Assembly (NCBI GenBank): GCA_900771805.1
Contig: CAAGPL010000009.1
Location: 1 to 64,000 of the forward strand
Reading direction: 5' to 3'
From: Bacilli bacterium
GTDB taxonomy: Bacteria > Bacillota_I > Bacilli_A > RF39 > UBA660
DNA length: 64,000 bases
This document shows positions 1-7,978 of the stretch, in pieces. Below the pieces are notes generated by a model. The model saw only the letters and a list, made by a program, of their open reading frames with translations. It was not told the DNA's origin and did no database searches. The translations under genes and the position numbers were made by a program. Each line of letters opens with the position of its first letter. The stretch's first letter is position 1.

Positions 1-31
1 CTATTCTATTTTCATAAGTTAATTTTGCCAT
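1..31 (-). CDS. N-terminus of an ORF cut by the window edge, possibly transposase-like
   Basis: On the minus strand an ATG at 29-31 opens a frame reading MAKLTYENRI before the window ends. An AGG lies about eight bases upstream. The start resembles the opening of some helix-turn-helix transposase OrfA proteins of Firmicutes (KLTYE-R-I pattern), but only ten residues are visible. This is a pointer rather than an identification; it could be any gene, or a chance frame. Confidence 0.3.
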   Translation of the reverse strand, partial: MAKLTYENRI

Positions 32-33
32 AC

Positions 34-67
34 AAAAACCTCGTTTCTATGTCCAAGAAACGGGGTT
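34..67 (-). terminator. Rho-independent terminator of the minus-strand membrane protein gene
   Basis: A 9-bp stem (39-47 with 57-65, one G-T pair) and a 9-base loop are followed on the minus strand by a T run (34-38). It sits 12 bp past the stop codon of the gene at 77-1702. Confidence 0.8.
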
Positions 68-76
68 CATATCATG

Positions 77-1702
77 TTACTTATCTTTTTCATTTATTTT
101 ACTAAACATTGAAAGCATAACAGGCATTGCAAATATATTTGGAAGAGCATATCTAAAATATGTGTTAGCAGGTGATACAAAACATACTAATAAAAGAATA
201 AATGAAGGGATAAGATATATTATGTCTTTATATTTTCTTTTATAAATCATATAAGATAACATAAATAATAATATCCAAGAATTAAAACCAATATTAATTA
301 TCAATCCAATAAAAGGAATATATGGAAATGTAATTGCAAAGCCTTTAAGTATAGTTCTTATAGGTTTAAGCATATTAAAGTGATAATCAAATCCATAGTT
401 ATTAACTATTTTTTTACCTTTAACATGTACATACCAATTTGTTTCTATAGGATAAAAATATCCATAAGTATTTTCTATAGTTGCTTCTACATAAGTTATA
501 GGATGTTTTTTAAATTCAGTAAACCATACATCAAAGTAATTTTTTAAATCTTTATCTGTATAATCTTTGTTGAATTCATTTTTTACTGGGTCTGCTAATT
601 TTGGATTATATCTTGTATCTATAGTATTGTAATTTAATAGTTTATCAATTGCATTTCTTTCTTTTTTAGTAACTTCTTTTTTATGTTCTTTTACATATCT
701 TGCTGTCTGCTGAAATGGAACTGATAATACTTCTCTTATACTTCCATTTGTTATTTTAAAATGTGGAAGAATTATTTTACTATAAGAAAAGTAAATTAAA
801 ATTGTAGATATAAATATCAATATAAATTTAAATAAGTTTTCTTTGTTTGTAAAAATAAGAAATGGAAATGAAAGTAATATAACATGAATTCCGTTATTTC
901 TAAATAATGTTATTAATACCATTAAAATTATTTCTAATATTATGTCTTTAAACTTAATTTGTTCTTTAAATTTAATAAATTTATATATTGAAATTATATA
1001 TAAAATAATAAGTGATCCAAAAATTACATCTTTAACAGGACTTAATGCATAAAGAGGAAATACTGGTACTAAAGAGTATATAAGTAAACAAATTTTTCTA
1101 TATTTTAAGCTTATATTTATCTCTTTCATAAATTTTATAGTATATGATAGGGTAGATGAAAGAATAATAGTTTGAAAGATAGTATATATAAATAAACCTA
1201 TGTTAAATGATGAGAAAAATTTTATTCCTATGTTAGTAAAAAAGCCTAATAATAACGTATGTAAAACAGGATGATGATTAGTAATAATTACGTTTTTATC
1301 TATTAAATTTACATATTCTGAATATTTATTATCTATATTAAAATATTGAAGTAATTGGAAACTAGGATCTGGTGATAAAATACCAGGATAAAAAGCTATT
1401 ATATAAATAAGCCATAAAAGTAGAATTGTTACAATAGAAAAAATAAATGGATGATTATCAAATAATTGCATTAGTTTATTTTTTTTCTTTTGATTGTCTT
1501 TTTTATTTTCTTTATCCATATAATCAAATAAATAATTTATTATTTCAAATATTATTTTAAATATTATTAAAAACGAAAAAATAGTTATTACAGGGTGATT
1601 TATAATTGGTTTAAAGTTTCCTTTTATTATAAAACTAGTTCCTATTATCATAAATAATGTTATTATAAAAGAAAGTATATATTCTATTATTTTTTTTCTC
1701 AT
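77..1702 (-). CDS. Polytopic membrane protein, DUF6020-like (GT-C type)
   Basis: 541-residue membrane protein with about a dozen hydrophobic segments spread over the whole length. A basic, lysine-rich stretch lies at about 62-78. The loop after the next segment carries YPGILSPDP and, later, TNHHPVLHT, a pattern I associate with the DUF6020 family, whose fold resembles GT-C glycosyltransferases and which is often found in cell-surface glycan loci. The start is supported by AAGGAGAG upstream of the ATG at 1702. The gene stands alone and ends in a clear terminator. Acting on a lipid-linked sugar is inference from the fold; the substrate is unknown. Confidence 0.7.
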   Translation of the reverse strand: MRKKIIEYILSFIITLFMIIGTSFIIKGNFKPIINHPVITIFSFLIIFKIIFEIINYLFDYMDKENKKDNQKKKNKLMQLFDNHPFIFSIVTILLLWLIYIIAFYPGILSPDPSFQLLQYFNIDNKYSEYVNLIDKNVIITNHHPVLHTLLLGFFTNIGIKFFSSFNIGLFIYTIFQTIILSSTLSYTIKFMKEINISLKYRKICLLIYSLVPVFPLYALSPVKDVIFGSLIILYIISIYKFIKFKEQIKFKDIILEIILMVLITLFRNNGIHVILLSFPFLIFTNKENLFKFILIFISTILIYFSYSKIILPHFKITNGSIREVLSVPFQQTARYVKEHKKEVTKKERNAIDKLLNYNTIDTRYNPKLADPVKNEFNKDYTDKDLKNYFDVWFTEFKKHPITYVEATIENTYGYFYPIETNWYVHVKGKKIVNNYGFDYHFNMLKPIRTILKGFAITFPYIPFIGLIINIGFNSWILLFMLSYMIYKRKYKDIIYLIPSFILLLVCFVSPANTYFRYALPNIFAMPVMLSMFSKINEKDK

Positions 1703-1816
1703 TAAACATCTCTCCTTAAATAAGATTATATAATATATGTTATAGTTATTTCAAATTAAAGTTATAGTATTGTAAATTTATTTATATTAATATGTCAAAT
1801 AGTTTATTTATATATA

Positions 1817-1845
1817 TTGAATAAATATTTAAAAAATAGTATAAT
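1817..1845 (+). promoter_or_regulatory. Sigma-A promoter of yceD-rpmF
   Basis: TTGAAT (1817-1822), a 17-bp spacer and TATAAT (1840-1845). It lies just ahead of the strong ribosome binding site at 1855 and rules out the longer TTG-initiated reading of the downstream ORF, because that start is the -35 box itself. Confidence 0.85.
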
Positions 1846-1867
1846 TTACCTTACAAGGGTGATTTAT

Positions 1868-2347
1868 ATGAAAATAGATTTAACTAAAATGCTATATAAT
1901 GGTTTATATAAACTTCCCATAAAAGGGGATATTATAATACCTAAAAATATGTTAAATAAAACTTCAATTAAGGATATAACTCCTATTAAAGTAGAGGGTT
2001 TTATATATGATAATAATGGTGAATATGAACTTGATATAAGAATAAATGGAATTATGACTCTTCTTTGTGCTAGAACATTAAAGAAGGTTAATCGACAATT
2101 TGATATTCAAATTGATGAAATAATTGATGAAAATAGTGATAATTCTTTAGAAATTATTCAAAATAGTCTTGATATTTTTCCAATTGTATGGCAAAATATA
2201 TTAGTGGATGTTCCTTTAAGAGTTCTTGCGCCTGATGCCAAAGAAGAACCAATTAGTGGTGACGGGTGGCGTCTTATTACGGAAGATACCGATGAGGAAG
2301 AAATTGATCCAAGACTTGCAAAGTTAAAAGATTATATTAAAGAGTAA
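1868..2347 (+). CDS. yceD: YceD/DUF177 family protein
   Basis: 159-residue protein of the DUF177 (YceD) family, normally encoded directly upstream of rpmF in Firmicutes, as here. The middle contains a single cysteine (TLLCARTLKKV) where many homologues have a C-x-R-C-type motif. The C-terminus is acidic, followed by DPRLAKLKDYI, which is typical of the family. In Escherichia coli and plants the family is linked to 23S rRNA accumulation, so a role in large-subunit assembly is likely (family knowledge). Start chosen at ATG 1868 with AGGGTGAT upstream; the in-frame TTG at 1817 lies inside the promoter. Co-transcribed with rpmF, 15 bp downstream. Confidence 0.85.
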   Translation: MKIDLTKMLYNGLYKLPIKGDIIIPKNMLNKTSIKDITPIKVEGFIYDNNGEYELDIRINGIMTLLCARTLKKVNRQFDIQIDEIIDENSDNSLEIIQNSLDIFPIVWQNILVDVPLRVLAPDAKEEPISGDGWRLITEDTDEEEIDPRLAKLKDYIKE

Positions 2348-2362
2348 GGAAGGAGTGAGAAT

Positions 2363-2569
2363 ATGTTAAAGTTGGATATCCAATTATTTGCAGTTCCATT
2401 CAGAAAAGTTAGTAAGACAAGAAAAAGAATGCGTCGTACTCACTATAAAATTGAAGCTAACGGAACAGTAAAATGTCCTAAATGTGGTGAAATGATTAGA
2501 CCACATAGAGTATGCCCAGAATGTGGTAGCTACAAAGGAAAAGAAGTTATCAAGAAAGAAGAAGCTTAA
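2363..2569 (+). CDS. rpmF: 50S ribosomal protein L32 with an L27-type N-terminal extension
   Basis: 68-residue L32 of the zinc-binding type: CPKC and CPEC form the zinc ribbon, and [19 protein letters not shown] is the usual basic N-terminal part. The standard protein starts MAVPFR; here it starts [14 protein letters not shown]. The first nine residues look like the propeptide of Firmicute ribosomal protein L27 (MLKLNLQFF before A), which the protease Prp removes. Cleavage between F9 and A10 would leave AVPFRK, exactly the usual mature L32 end after Met removal. The start is firm: AAGGAG seven bases before ATG 2363, and no other start codon lies nearer the conserved core. Confidence 0.95.
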   Translation: MLKLDIQLFAVPFRKVSKTRKRMRRTHYKIEANGTVKCPKCGEMIRPHRVCPECGSYKGKEVIKKEEA

Positions 2570-2586
2570 AAATTAAGCTTTTTTTT
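2562..2586 (+). terminator. Terminator of yceD-rpmF
   Basis: Stem AAGCTT/AAGCTT (2562-2567 and 2575-2580) followed by a run of T. The left arm overlaps the last codons and stop of rpmF. Confidence 0.75.
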
Positions 2587-2599
2587 ATGCTTTTAAACG

Positions 2600-2608
2600 T
2601 GTTATAAT
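2600..2608 (+). promoter_or_regulatory. Extended -10 promoter
   Basis: TGT followed by TATAAT (2603-2608), an extended -10 element with no good -35. It lies 24 bp before the MBL-fold gene and just past the rpmF terminator. Confidence 0.6.
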
Positions 2609-2631
2609 TATTAATATGAGGAGTTAATAAT

Positions 2632-3543
2632 ATGAATTATAAAAAATTAAGTAAGTTAACAAAGATAGTAGTAGGAATTATTATAATAACAATAATGCTT
2701 TTTAAAAATACTGACTTAAATGAATTTAATAAAATTGTTGCATCTATGAAAAATGAAGTAATTGAAGAAAATGATGTTAAATCAAATTTAACTGTTTCTT
2801 TTATTGATGTAGGTCAGGCTGATTCTATATTAATTAGAAATGGTAATTATAATATGCTTATAGATGCTGGAAATAATGAAGATGGAGAAAAGTTAGTTAA
2901 TTATTTTAAAAGTCTTAAAATAGAAGAATTTTTATATGTTGTAGCAACTCATCCTCATGAAGATCATATAGGTGGAATGGATGATATAATTAATAATTTT
3001 AAGATAGACAATTATTATATGCCTAATAAATTATCTACGACAAAAACATTTATGGATGTATTAGATGCTCTTTTAAGTAAGAATTTAAAATATACGGTAC
3101 CAAATAAAGGAGATGTATTAAAGCTTGGTGATGCTAATATAAATGTTATATATTCTGGTGATGAAACAAATGATATAAATGATTCATCTATAATTTTAAA
3201 AATAACACATGGTAAAAATTCATTTTTACTAACTGGTGATGCAACTTATAATGTTGAAAAACAGATATTAAATGATGATATAAAAAGTGATGTTTTAAAA
3301 GTTGCACATCATGGTTCAAATTATAGTTCTAAAGAAGATTTTTTAAATAGTGTAGATGCAAAATATGCTGTTATTTCAGTTGGACGTAATAATATATATA
3401 ATCATCCATCTAATAGTACTTTAGAAAAATTAGATAAAAGAAATATTATAGTTTATAGAACGGATAGGGATGGCACAATAACATTTACATCAAATAAAGA
3501 AAATTTAAGTGTAAATACATATGAAACTGATACTAATGGGTAG
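2632..3543 (+). CDS. Membrane-anchored ComEC/Rec2-like metallo-beta-lactamase-fold hydrolase
   Basis: 303 residues: an N-terminal hydrophobic segment (about 10-26), then a metallo-beta-lactamase-fold domain. Metal ligands are visible in THPHEDHIGG (about residue 104), LLTGDA (about 200) and KVAHHGS (about 222). The fold matches the C-terminal extracellular nuclease-like domain of ComEC and its free-standing homologues. It lacks the ComEC channel domain, so it is probably a secreted or surface-anchored hydrolase, perhaps of phosphodiesters (inference). First gene of a run with DUF3006 and an S51 peptidase. Confidence 0.85.
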   Translation: MNYKKLSKLTKIVVGIIIITIMLFKNTDLNEFNKIVASMKNEVIEENDVKSNLTVSFIDVGQADSILIRNGNYNMLIDAGNNEDGEKLVNYFKSLKIEEFLYVVATHPHEDHIGGMDDIINNFKIDNYYMPNKLSTTKTFMDVLDALLSKNLKYTVPNKGDVLKLGDANINVIYSGDETNDINDSSIILKITHGKNSFLLTGDATYNVEKQILNDDIKSDVLKVAHHGSNYSSKEDFLNSVDAKYAVISVGRNNIYNHPSNSTLEKLDKRNIIVYRTDRDGTITFTSNKENLSVNTYETDTNG

Positions 3544-3551
3544 GTGATTTT

Positions 3552-3773
3552 ATGAAATATGCAGTAGATAAAGTAGAAGGTGATATCGTTTTACTTGAAA
3601 ATATTTTAAATGGTGAAAAAAAAGAAGTAAGAAAAGAATGTTTTTCATTTCAAGTTAAAGAAACTGATATCATAATAGTTTTAAATGGTATTTATAAAAA
3701 AGATAATAAAGAAAAAAATGATAGAATTAAAATGATAAAAGCTAAAATGGAATCTTTAAGAAAGAAGGAATAA
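3552..3773 (+). CDS. DUF3006 family small protein
   Basis: 73-residue protein: an N-terminal beta-rich part (KYAVDKVEGDIVLLEN) and a lysine-rich helical C-terminus. The pattern fits DUF3006, a family commonly encoded immediately after secreted ComEC-like MBL hydrolases, as here with an 8-bp gap. Function unknown; the association suggests it serves the hydrolase. GGTGATTTT precedes the ATG. Confidence 0.75.
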   Translation: MKYAVDKVEGDIVLLENILNGEKKEVRKECFSFQVKETDIIIVLNGIYKKDNKEKNDRIKMIKAKMESLRKKE

Positions 3774-3776
3774 TAT

Positions 3777-4475
3777 ATGAAATTAATGTTAATAGGTGGC
3801 GGAGATATAGGAAGAAGTAATACTAAATATGAGACAAAAGAAATTGATGAGAAAATAGTAAAACTTTCTAACAAAGAAAACCCTAATTTTTTATTTATTG
3901 GTCTTGCAAGTAATTTTTCTGATTCTTATTATAAAGTAATTAAAGATATATATAAAAATTTAGGTTGCAAAACAGGAAAAATATCTAATAAAACATTAAC
4001 CCATATAGAAGTTGTAGAAGAAAAGATAAAAAATGCTGACATAATTTATATTGGTGGTGGAGATACTGTTAAATTAGTTAATATATTAAAAGAAAATAAA
4101 ATTGATAAAATGCTTAAAGAAAAACTTGATACTGAATCTGTTTTAGTAGGTATTTCAGCAGGAGCAATTTCTTATTTAAAAAGTGGTTTATCTGACACTG
4201 AAATAATAAATAACATATCTAATAACTATGTTAAAGTAGATGGCTTAGGGTTTATAGATTATATGTTTGTACCTCATTTTTCTAGTGATTCTAAAAAGAT
4301 GGAAGATTTAGAAAAAGTATTAAAAAACGATAAAGATAGTATTGCGTTATGTACAGATAATTGTGCTGCAATAGAAATTATAGATGGACATATTAATGTA
4401 GTAAAAAGTGATATAAAAGCTAAAGCATATAAAGCGGTTTACAAAGATAAACTTTATTTAGAAGAAATTAATTAA
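3777..4475 (+). CDS. Peptidase E-like protein (family S51)
   Basis: 232 residues with the class I glutamine-amidotransferase-like fold of peptidase S51 (PepE, cyanophycinase-like). GISAGAI near residue 126 holds the nucleophilic serine elbow, preceded by the IGGGDTVKL strand-loop; FVPHFSSD near 163 and the ALCTDNCAAIEI strand are typical of the family. Family members cleave after aspartate or act as related hydrolases; the substrate here cannot be told. Starts 3 bp after the DUF3006 gene, with AAGGAA upstream, so the two are translated together. Confidence 0.85.
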   Translation: MKLMLIGGGDIGRSNTKYETKEIDEKIVKLSNKENPNFLFIGLASNFSDSYYKVIKDIYKNLGCKTGKISNKTLTHIEVVEEKIKNADIIYIGGGDTVKLVNILKENKIDKMLKEKLDTESVLVGISAGAISYLKSGLSDTEIINNISNNYVKVDGLGFIDYMFVPHFSSDSKKMEDLEKVLKNDKDSIALCTDNCAAIEIIDGHINVVKSDIKAKAYKAVYKDKLYLEEIN

Positions 4476-4500
4476 AATGTTATGTTGAAAGGAAATTATT

Positions 4501-4860
4501 ATGAAACATTACATGAAACTTAAAAATGATCCTTTTTTAAAAATAAAAAATAAAACTAAAACTATTGAAATGAGATTAAATGACGAAAAAAGAAAAAAGA
4601 TTAAAGTAGGAGACATAATAGAATTTACTAATGTTTCTACTTTAGAAAAATTATGTGTTAAGGTACTTAACTTATACCATTATAAAGACTTTAATACTCT
4701 TTATAAAAACCATGATAAAATATCTATAGGATATTCTAAAAATGATGATATAGATCCTAGTGATATGCTTATGTATTATAATAAGGAAGAAATAAAAAGG
4801 TATGGAACTCTTGCAATTTTAATTGAAGTTATATCACTTAATATAGATATAAAAAAATGA
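4501..4860 (+). CDS. ASCH domain protein
   Basis: 119 residues. KTKTIEMRLNDEKR-KKIKVGDIIEF is the hallmark opening of an ASCH domain, a PUA-like RNA-binding beta-barrel found in proteins tied to RNA modification or turnover. Length fits a stand-alone ASCH protein. GAAAGG precedes the ATG. Specific target unknown. The stop overlaps a short possible ORF (ATGA). Confidence 0.8.
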   Translation: MKHYMKLKNDPFLKIKNKTKTIEMRLNDEKRKKIKVGDIIEFTNVSTLEKLCVKVLNLYHYKDFNTLYKNHDKISIGYSKNDDIDPSDMLMYYNKEEIKRYGTLAILIEVISLNIDIKK

Positions 4861-4952
4861 AGCTGGAGCCTTTAAGTTACGTACCTTTTGATATAAGTAG
4901 ATTAATACAAAAAGATAAAGATGCTAAGAATTTAATTTTATCTAGCAATTAA
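4857..4952 (+). CDS. Possible 31-residue ORF overlapping the ASCH gene
   Basis: An ATG at 4857 overlaps the ASCH stop (ATGA) and opens a 31-codon frame beginning MKLEPLSYVPFDISRLI. The overlap suggests translational coupling, but there is no separate ribosome binding site. It may be a real small protein, the remnant of a longer gene, or chance. Confidence 0.3.
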   Translation: MKLEPLSYVPFDISRLIQKDKDAKNLILSSN

Positions 4953-4983
4953 GGTGTTTTATAGTTAAAAATAATAAATTCTT

Positions 4984-5020
4984 AAAAACAAGATAAATTT
5001 GTTATCTTGTTTTTATATTA
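4984..5020 (+). terminator. Terminator after the ASCH gene
   Basis: Perfect 13-bp stem (4984-4996 with 5002-5014), 5-base loop, T-rich right side. The flanking A and T runs would let it work in both directions. Confidence 0.85.
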
Positions 5021-5079
5021 CTTTTTATATTAGTTTCAAATTATTTTATATTTATCTTTATTTCTTTTATCTTTTTTGA

Positions 5080-5085
5080 TATAAT
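5080..5085 (+). promoter_or_regulatory. -10 box of the Tad operon promoter
   Basis: TATAAT preceded by a T-rich stretch; the -35 is weak. It overlaps the upstream in-frame ATG at 5084, so translation begins instead at 5111 behind AGGGGTGG. Confidence 0.5.
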
Positions 5086-5110
5086 GATTATTGATAATAG
5101 GGGTGGCTTT

Positions 5111-5461
5111 ATGAAGAATAAAAAGGGTCAAGCACTTGTTGAGTTTGTTTTAATACTTCCAGTTATGTTAATGATTATTTTTTGTATGATAGATTTTGGA
5201 CGTGTTATATCATTAAAAAGCGATTTAGATGGTGTGTGTTTTGATGCAATAACTTTTTATCAAAATGGAAAAGATAAAGATGAAATAGTAAATATATTAT
5301 CAAAAAATGAAATAAAAGATATTAAGCTTGATATAGAGGTTAAAGATGATTATATTGTAATTAGTGCAACCAAAAAAATTAATCCAATAACCCCGGGATT
5401 AACATACATTAAAAAGGATATATTTAATGTTACGGAATCTAGGGTGATAAAAAATGAATAG
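5111..5461 (+). CDS. tadE: TadE-like pilus assembly protein
   Basis: 116 residues. The N-terminus MKNKKG-QALVEF followed by a hydrophobic helix (about 10-30) is the TadE prepilin-like signature: cleavage after glycine and glutamate at mature position 5. The remaining about 85 residues would lie outside the membrane. First gene of a six-gene Tad operon; its end overlaps the next gene by 8 bp. TadE-type minor pilins are processed by an A24 prepilin peptidase; none is in this operon, but one is at 51028-51810. Confidence 0.85.
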   Translation: MKNKKGQALVEFVLILPVMLMIIFCMIDFGRVISLKSDLDGVCFDAITFYQNGKDKDEIVNILSKNEIKDIKLDIEVKDDYIVISATKKINPITPGLTYIKKDIFNVTESRVIKNE

Positions 5462-5852
5462 GCATAAAGAGTGTGGACAAGCACTTAGTTTATTTGTGGT
5501 TTTTTTACCATTTATACTAATGATAGGTGCATTTTTAATAGATATTGGTTATGCTAAATATAATAAAATAAAGTTAGATAGTATAAATAAAATTGCCATA
5601 ACATATGGTCTTTCTAATATTAATTCTAACCCAAAGGATGATATCATTAATTTAATAAAGAAAAATGATAAAGATATTAGTGAGATTAATGTGGACATCA
5701 ATAGTGATGAAAGATTAATTAAAATTTTGATAGGTAAGAAAAATAATAGCTTTTTTGGAAAAATATTAAATAAAGATTTTTTTAAGGAAGAAAGTAGATA
5801 TTTAGGTTATATAAAAGATGATAAATTTATAATTGAAAGGAATATAAAATGA
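5454..5852 (+). CDS. TadE/TadG-like membrane protein of the Tad operon
   Basis: 132 residues with GQALSLFVVFLPFILMIG, a pilin-like hydrophobic N-terminal helix (about 8-30), then a soluble domain. It resembles the TadE/TadF/TadG group but lacks glutamate at position 5 after the glycine, as TadG-like proteins do. Overlaps tadE by 8 bp and the CpaE-like gene by 4 bp (ATGA). Probably a minor pilus or assembly component. Confidence 0.7.
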   Translation: MNRHKECGQALSLFVVFLPFILMIGAFLIDIGYAKYNKIKLDSINKIAITYGLSNINSNPKDDIINLIKKNDKDISEINVDINSDERLIKILIGKKNNSFFGKILNKDFFKEESRYLGYIKDDKFIIERNIK

Positions 5853-6652
5853 AAAAAGAAGCTGCAAAAATAATAACTGTTTTTTCTTGTAAGGGAGGTG
5901 TTGGTAAAACAACTTTAACACTTAATCTTGCAGGTATTTATAGTTTAATGGATAAAAAAGTACTTATAATAGATCTTGATTTAAATAGTGGTGGCATAGC
6001 ACTTAGTTTAAATGTTGATTGTGATAAAACTATTTTTAATGTAGTAGATGATATAAGTAATAATAGATATGAGAATATGAGTGGTTATATTTCTAAATAT
6101 AATGATAAAATTGACGTTTTATCTGCTCCTAAGGATCCTAGAAATGCGTTTAAAATTGATTCTAAATATATAGATATGATAATTACTTCATGTATTTATA
6201 AATATGATGTTATATTAATTGATACTAACCATAATTTAAATGCTATTTTACTTTCGGCTTTAGATAAAAGTGATAATACTGTTTTTATGATTACAAATGA
6301 TCCAGTTGATTTAAAGAATTCAAGAAGTATGATAGCTATATTAGATGATAATAAATTTGATAATTATAAAGTTGTTTTTAATTCTTCTAAAGATACTGGT
6401 AAAGATTATTTTTCTTTGTATGATGTAAAAAACATAATAAGACATAATATTGATTATACAATTGATAATTCATTTTATATAAAAGATATTGATAAATATG
6501 TAATAGAAGGTGAGATATTAACATTAAATAAGAAAATAAGAGCTCTTAAAAAAAGTGATATATTTAAACTTACAAAGCTTTCTAGTGCTCTTTTAGATAC
6601 TAAGAAAGAAAAAAAAGAGGTGAGTGAAGATGGAAAGACCAAAACTAACTGA
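5849..6652 (+). CDS. cpaE: CpaE/TadZ-like MinD-family ATPase
   Basis: 267 residues. CKGGVGKTTL near residue 14 is the deviant Walker A of the ParA/MinD family, followed by VLIIDLDLNSGG (Walker A') and DVILIDTNHN (Walker B). In Tad systems the CpaE/TadZ ATPase places the secretion machine in the cell. It lacks the receiver-like N-terminal domain of many CpaE proteins, beginning almost directly with the ATPase, as usual in Firmicutes. Its last 23 bp overlap cpaF. Confidence 0.85.
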   Translation: MKKEAAKIITVFSCKGGVGKTTLTLNLAGIYSLMDKKVLIIDLDLNSGGIALSLNVDCDKTIFNVVDDISNNRYENMSGYISKYNDKIDVLSAPKDPRNAFKIDSKYIDMIITSCIYKYDVILIDTNHNLNAILLSALDKSDNTVFMITNDPVDLKNSRSMIAILDDNKFDNYKVVFNSSKDTGKDYFSLYDVKNIIRHNIDYTIDNSFYIKDIDKYVIEGEILTLNKKIRALKKSDIFKLTKLSSALLDTKKEKKEVSEDGKTKTN

Positions 6653-7961
6653 TGTTTTTGAAGTAAAAGAAGAAAAGGTAGTTACAAAACCTGTTGCTGA
6701 TTATGATATTTTTAAGGATAAAGAACTTTTAGATAATTTAAGAAATTCTATAATATCAAATTTAATTGATGATAAAATACCTAATAGCAAAATGCTTCAT
6801 GAATATATAAATGATGAGATAGATAAAGCTTTATTAGGATATGATTTAACTACTTTAGAAAGAAGTCATATTTTTAACTTAATTGATAATGAAATAAATG
6901 GTTATGGACCAATAACAGAATTATTAGAAGATCCTAATATTACTGAAATAATGGTTAATGGTAAAAATGAGGTTTATGTTGAAATAGATGGTCAAATAAG
7001 TAAGGATGATTCTGTATCGTTTATTAATGATGAGCATATTATAAGGACAATACAAAAAATTGTGCAACCTTTAGGAAGAACAATAGATACAGCAAATCCT
7101 ATGGTTGATGCTAGATTAAAAGATGGATCAAGACTTAATGCTGTTATACCACCTTTATCATTAAATGGGCCTGTTGTTACAATAAGAAAATTTAGACAAG
7201 ATATGAGAAGTATTGATGATTTTTTAAGAACTGGTGCAATGACACCTTATATGGCACGTTTTTTAGATGCTGCTATAAGGTCTAAGTTAAACATAATTAT
7301 ATGTGGTGGTACTGGTTCTGGTAAAACAACTCTTCTTAATGCGCTATCTTCTTTTATAGGAGATCATGAGCGTATTATAACAATTGAGGATGCTGCTGAA
7401 TTAAAGCTTAGACAAACTCATGTTATTGGACTTGAGACAAGGTTAGTTAATTATGAAGGTACAGGTGAAGTTACAATAAGAGATTTAGTAATTAATTCAC
7501 TTCGTATGAGACCTGATAGAATAATAGTTGGTGAAGTTCGTGGTAAGGAAGCTTTTGATATGCTTCAGGCTATGAATACTGGACATGATGGTTCTCTTAC
7601 AACAATGCATGCTAATGGACCAATTGATGCATTAAATAGATTAGAAACTATGGTTTTAATGGCTGGTATGGATATTCCTATTAAAGCAATTCGTGAATAT
7701 ATAGAAAATGCAATTGATTTAGTAGTTAACGTATCAAGATTATCAGACGGAAGAAGAAAAATAACTTCAATATGTGAAGTAGATGGTTTTAAAGATGATG
7801 TAATACAGTTAAGGGAGATATTCTCATTTAAACAAACCGGTATTACTAGTAATGGTGAAGTAGATGGCTCATTTGATCTTAAAAAACGTACTCCAAAAGT
7901 ATATAATAAGATAAAAAATAGAGGTATTAATGATTTAGATGATATATTTAACGCAAAATAA
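6630..7961 (+). CDS. cpaF: CpaF/TadA secretion ATPase
   Basis: 443 residues. N-terminal helical domain, then ITEIMVNG-NEVYVE typical of CpaF; Walker A GGTGSGKTT near residue 226; RIIVGEVRG Walker B near 292; a conserved TMHANGP histidine box follows. This hexameric type II/IV-secretion-type ATPase powers Tad pilus assembly. Start taken at ATG 6630 behind GAGGTGAG; an in-frame GTG at 6624 lies inside that binding site. Followed by tadB after 17 bp. Confidence 0.93.
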   Translation: MERPKLTDVFEVKEEKVVTKPVADYDIFKDKELLDNLRNSIISNLIDDKIPNSKMLHEYINDEIDKALLGYDLTTLERSHIFNLIDNEINGYGPITELLEDPNITEIMVNGKNEVYVEIDGQISKDDSVSFINDEHIIRTIQKIVQPLGRTIDTANPMVDARLKDGSRLNAVIPPLSLNGPVVTIRKFRQDMRSIDDFLRTGAMTPYMARFLDAAIRSKLNIIICGGTGSGKTTLLNALSSFIGDHERIITIEDAAELKLRQTHVIGLETRLVNYEGTGEVTIRDLVINSLRMRPDRIIVGEVRGKEAFDMLQAMNTGHDGSLTTMHANGPIDALNRLETMVLMAGMDIPIKAIREYIENAIDLVVNVSRLSDGRRKITSICEVDGFKDDVIQLREIFSFKQTGITSNGEVDGSFDLKKRTPKVYNKIKNRGINDLDDIFNAK

Positions 7962-7978
7962 AAAGAGGTGAAAAAAAT

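Noticed and set aside
4857..4860. TGA read as tryptophan (Mycoplasma-type code)
   Set aside because: TGA ends several complete genes at their expected lengths, such as trhP2, and tryptophans at conserved sites are TGG, so the standard bacterial code applies.
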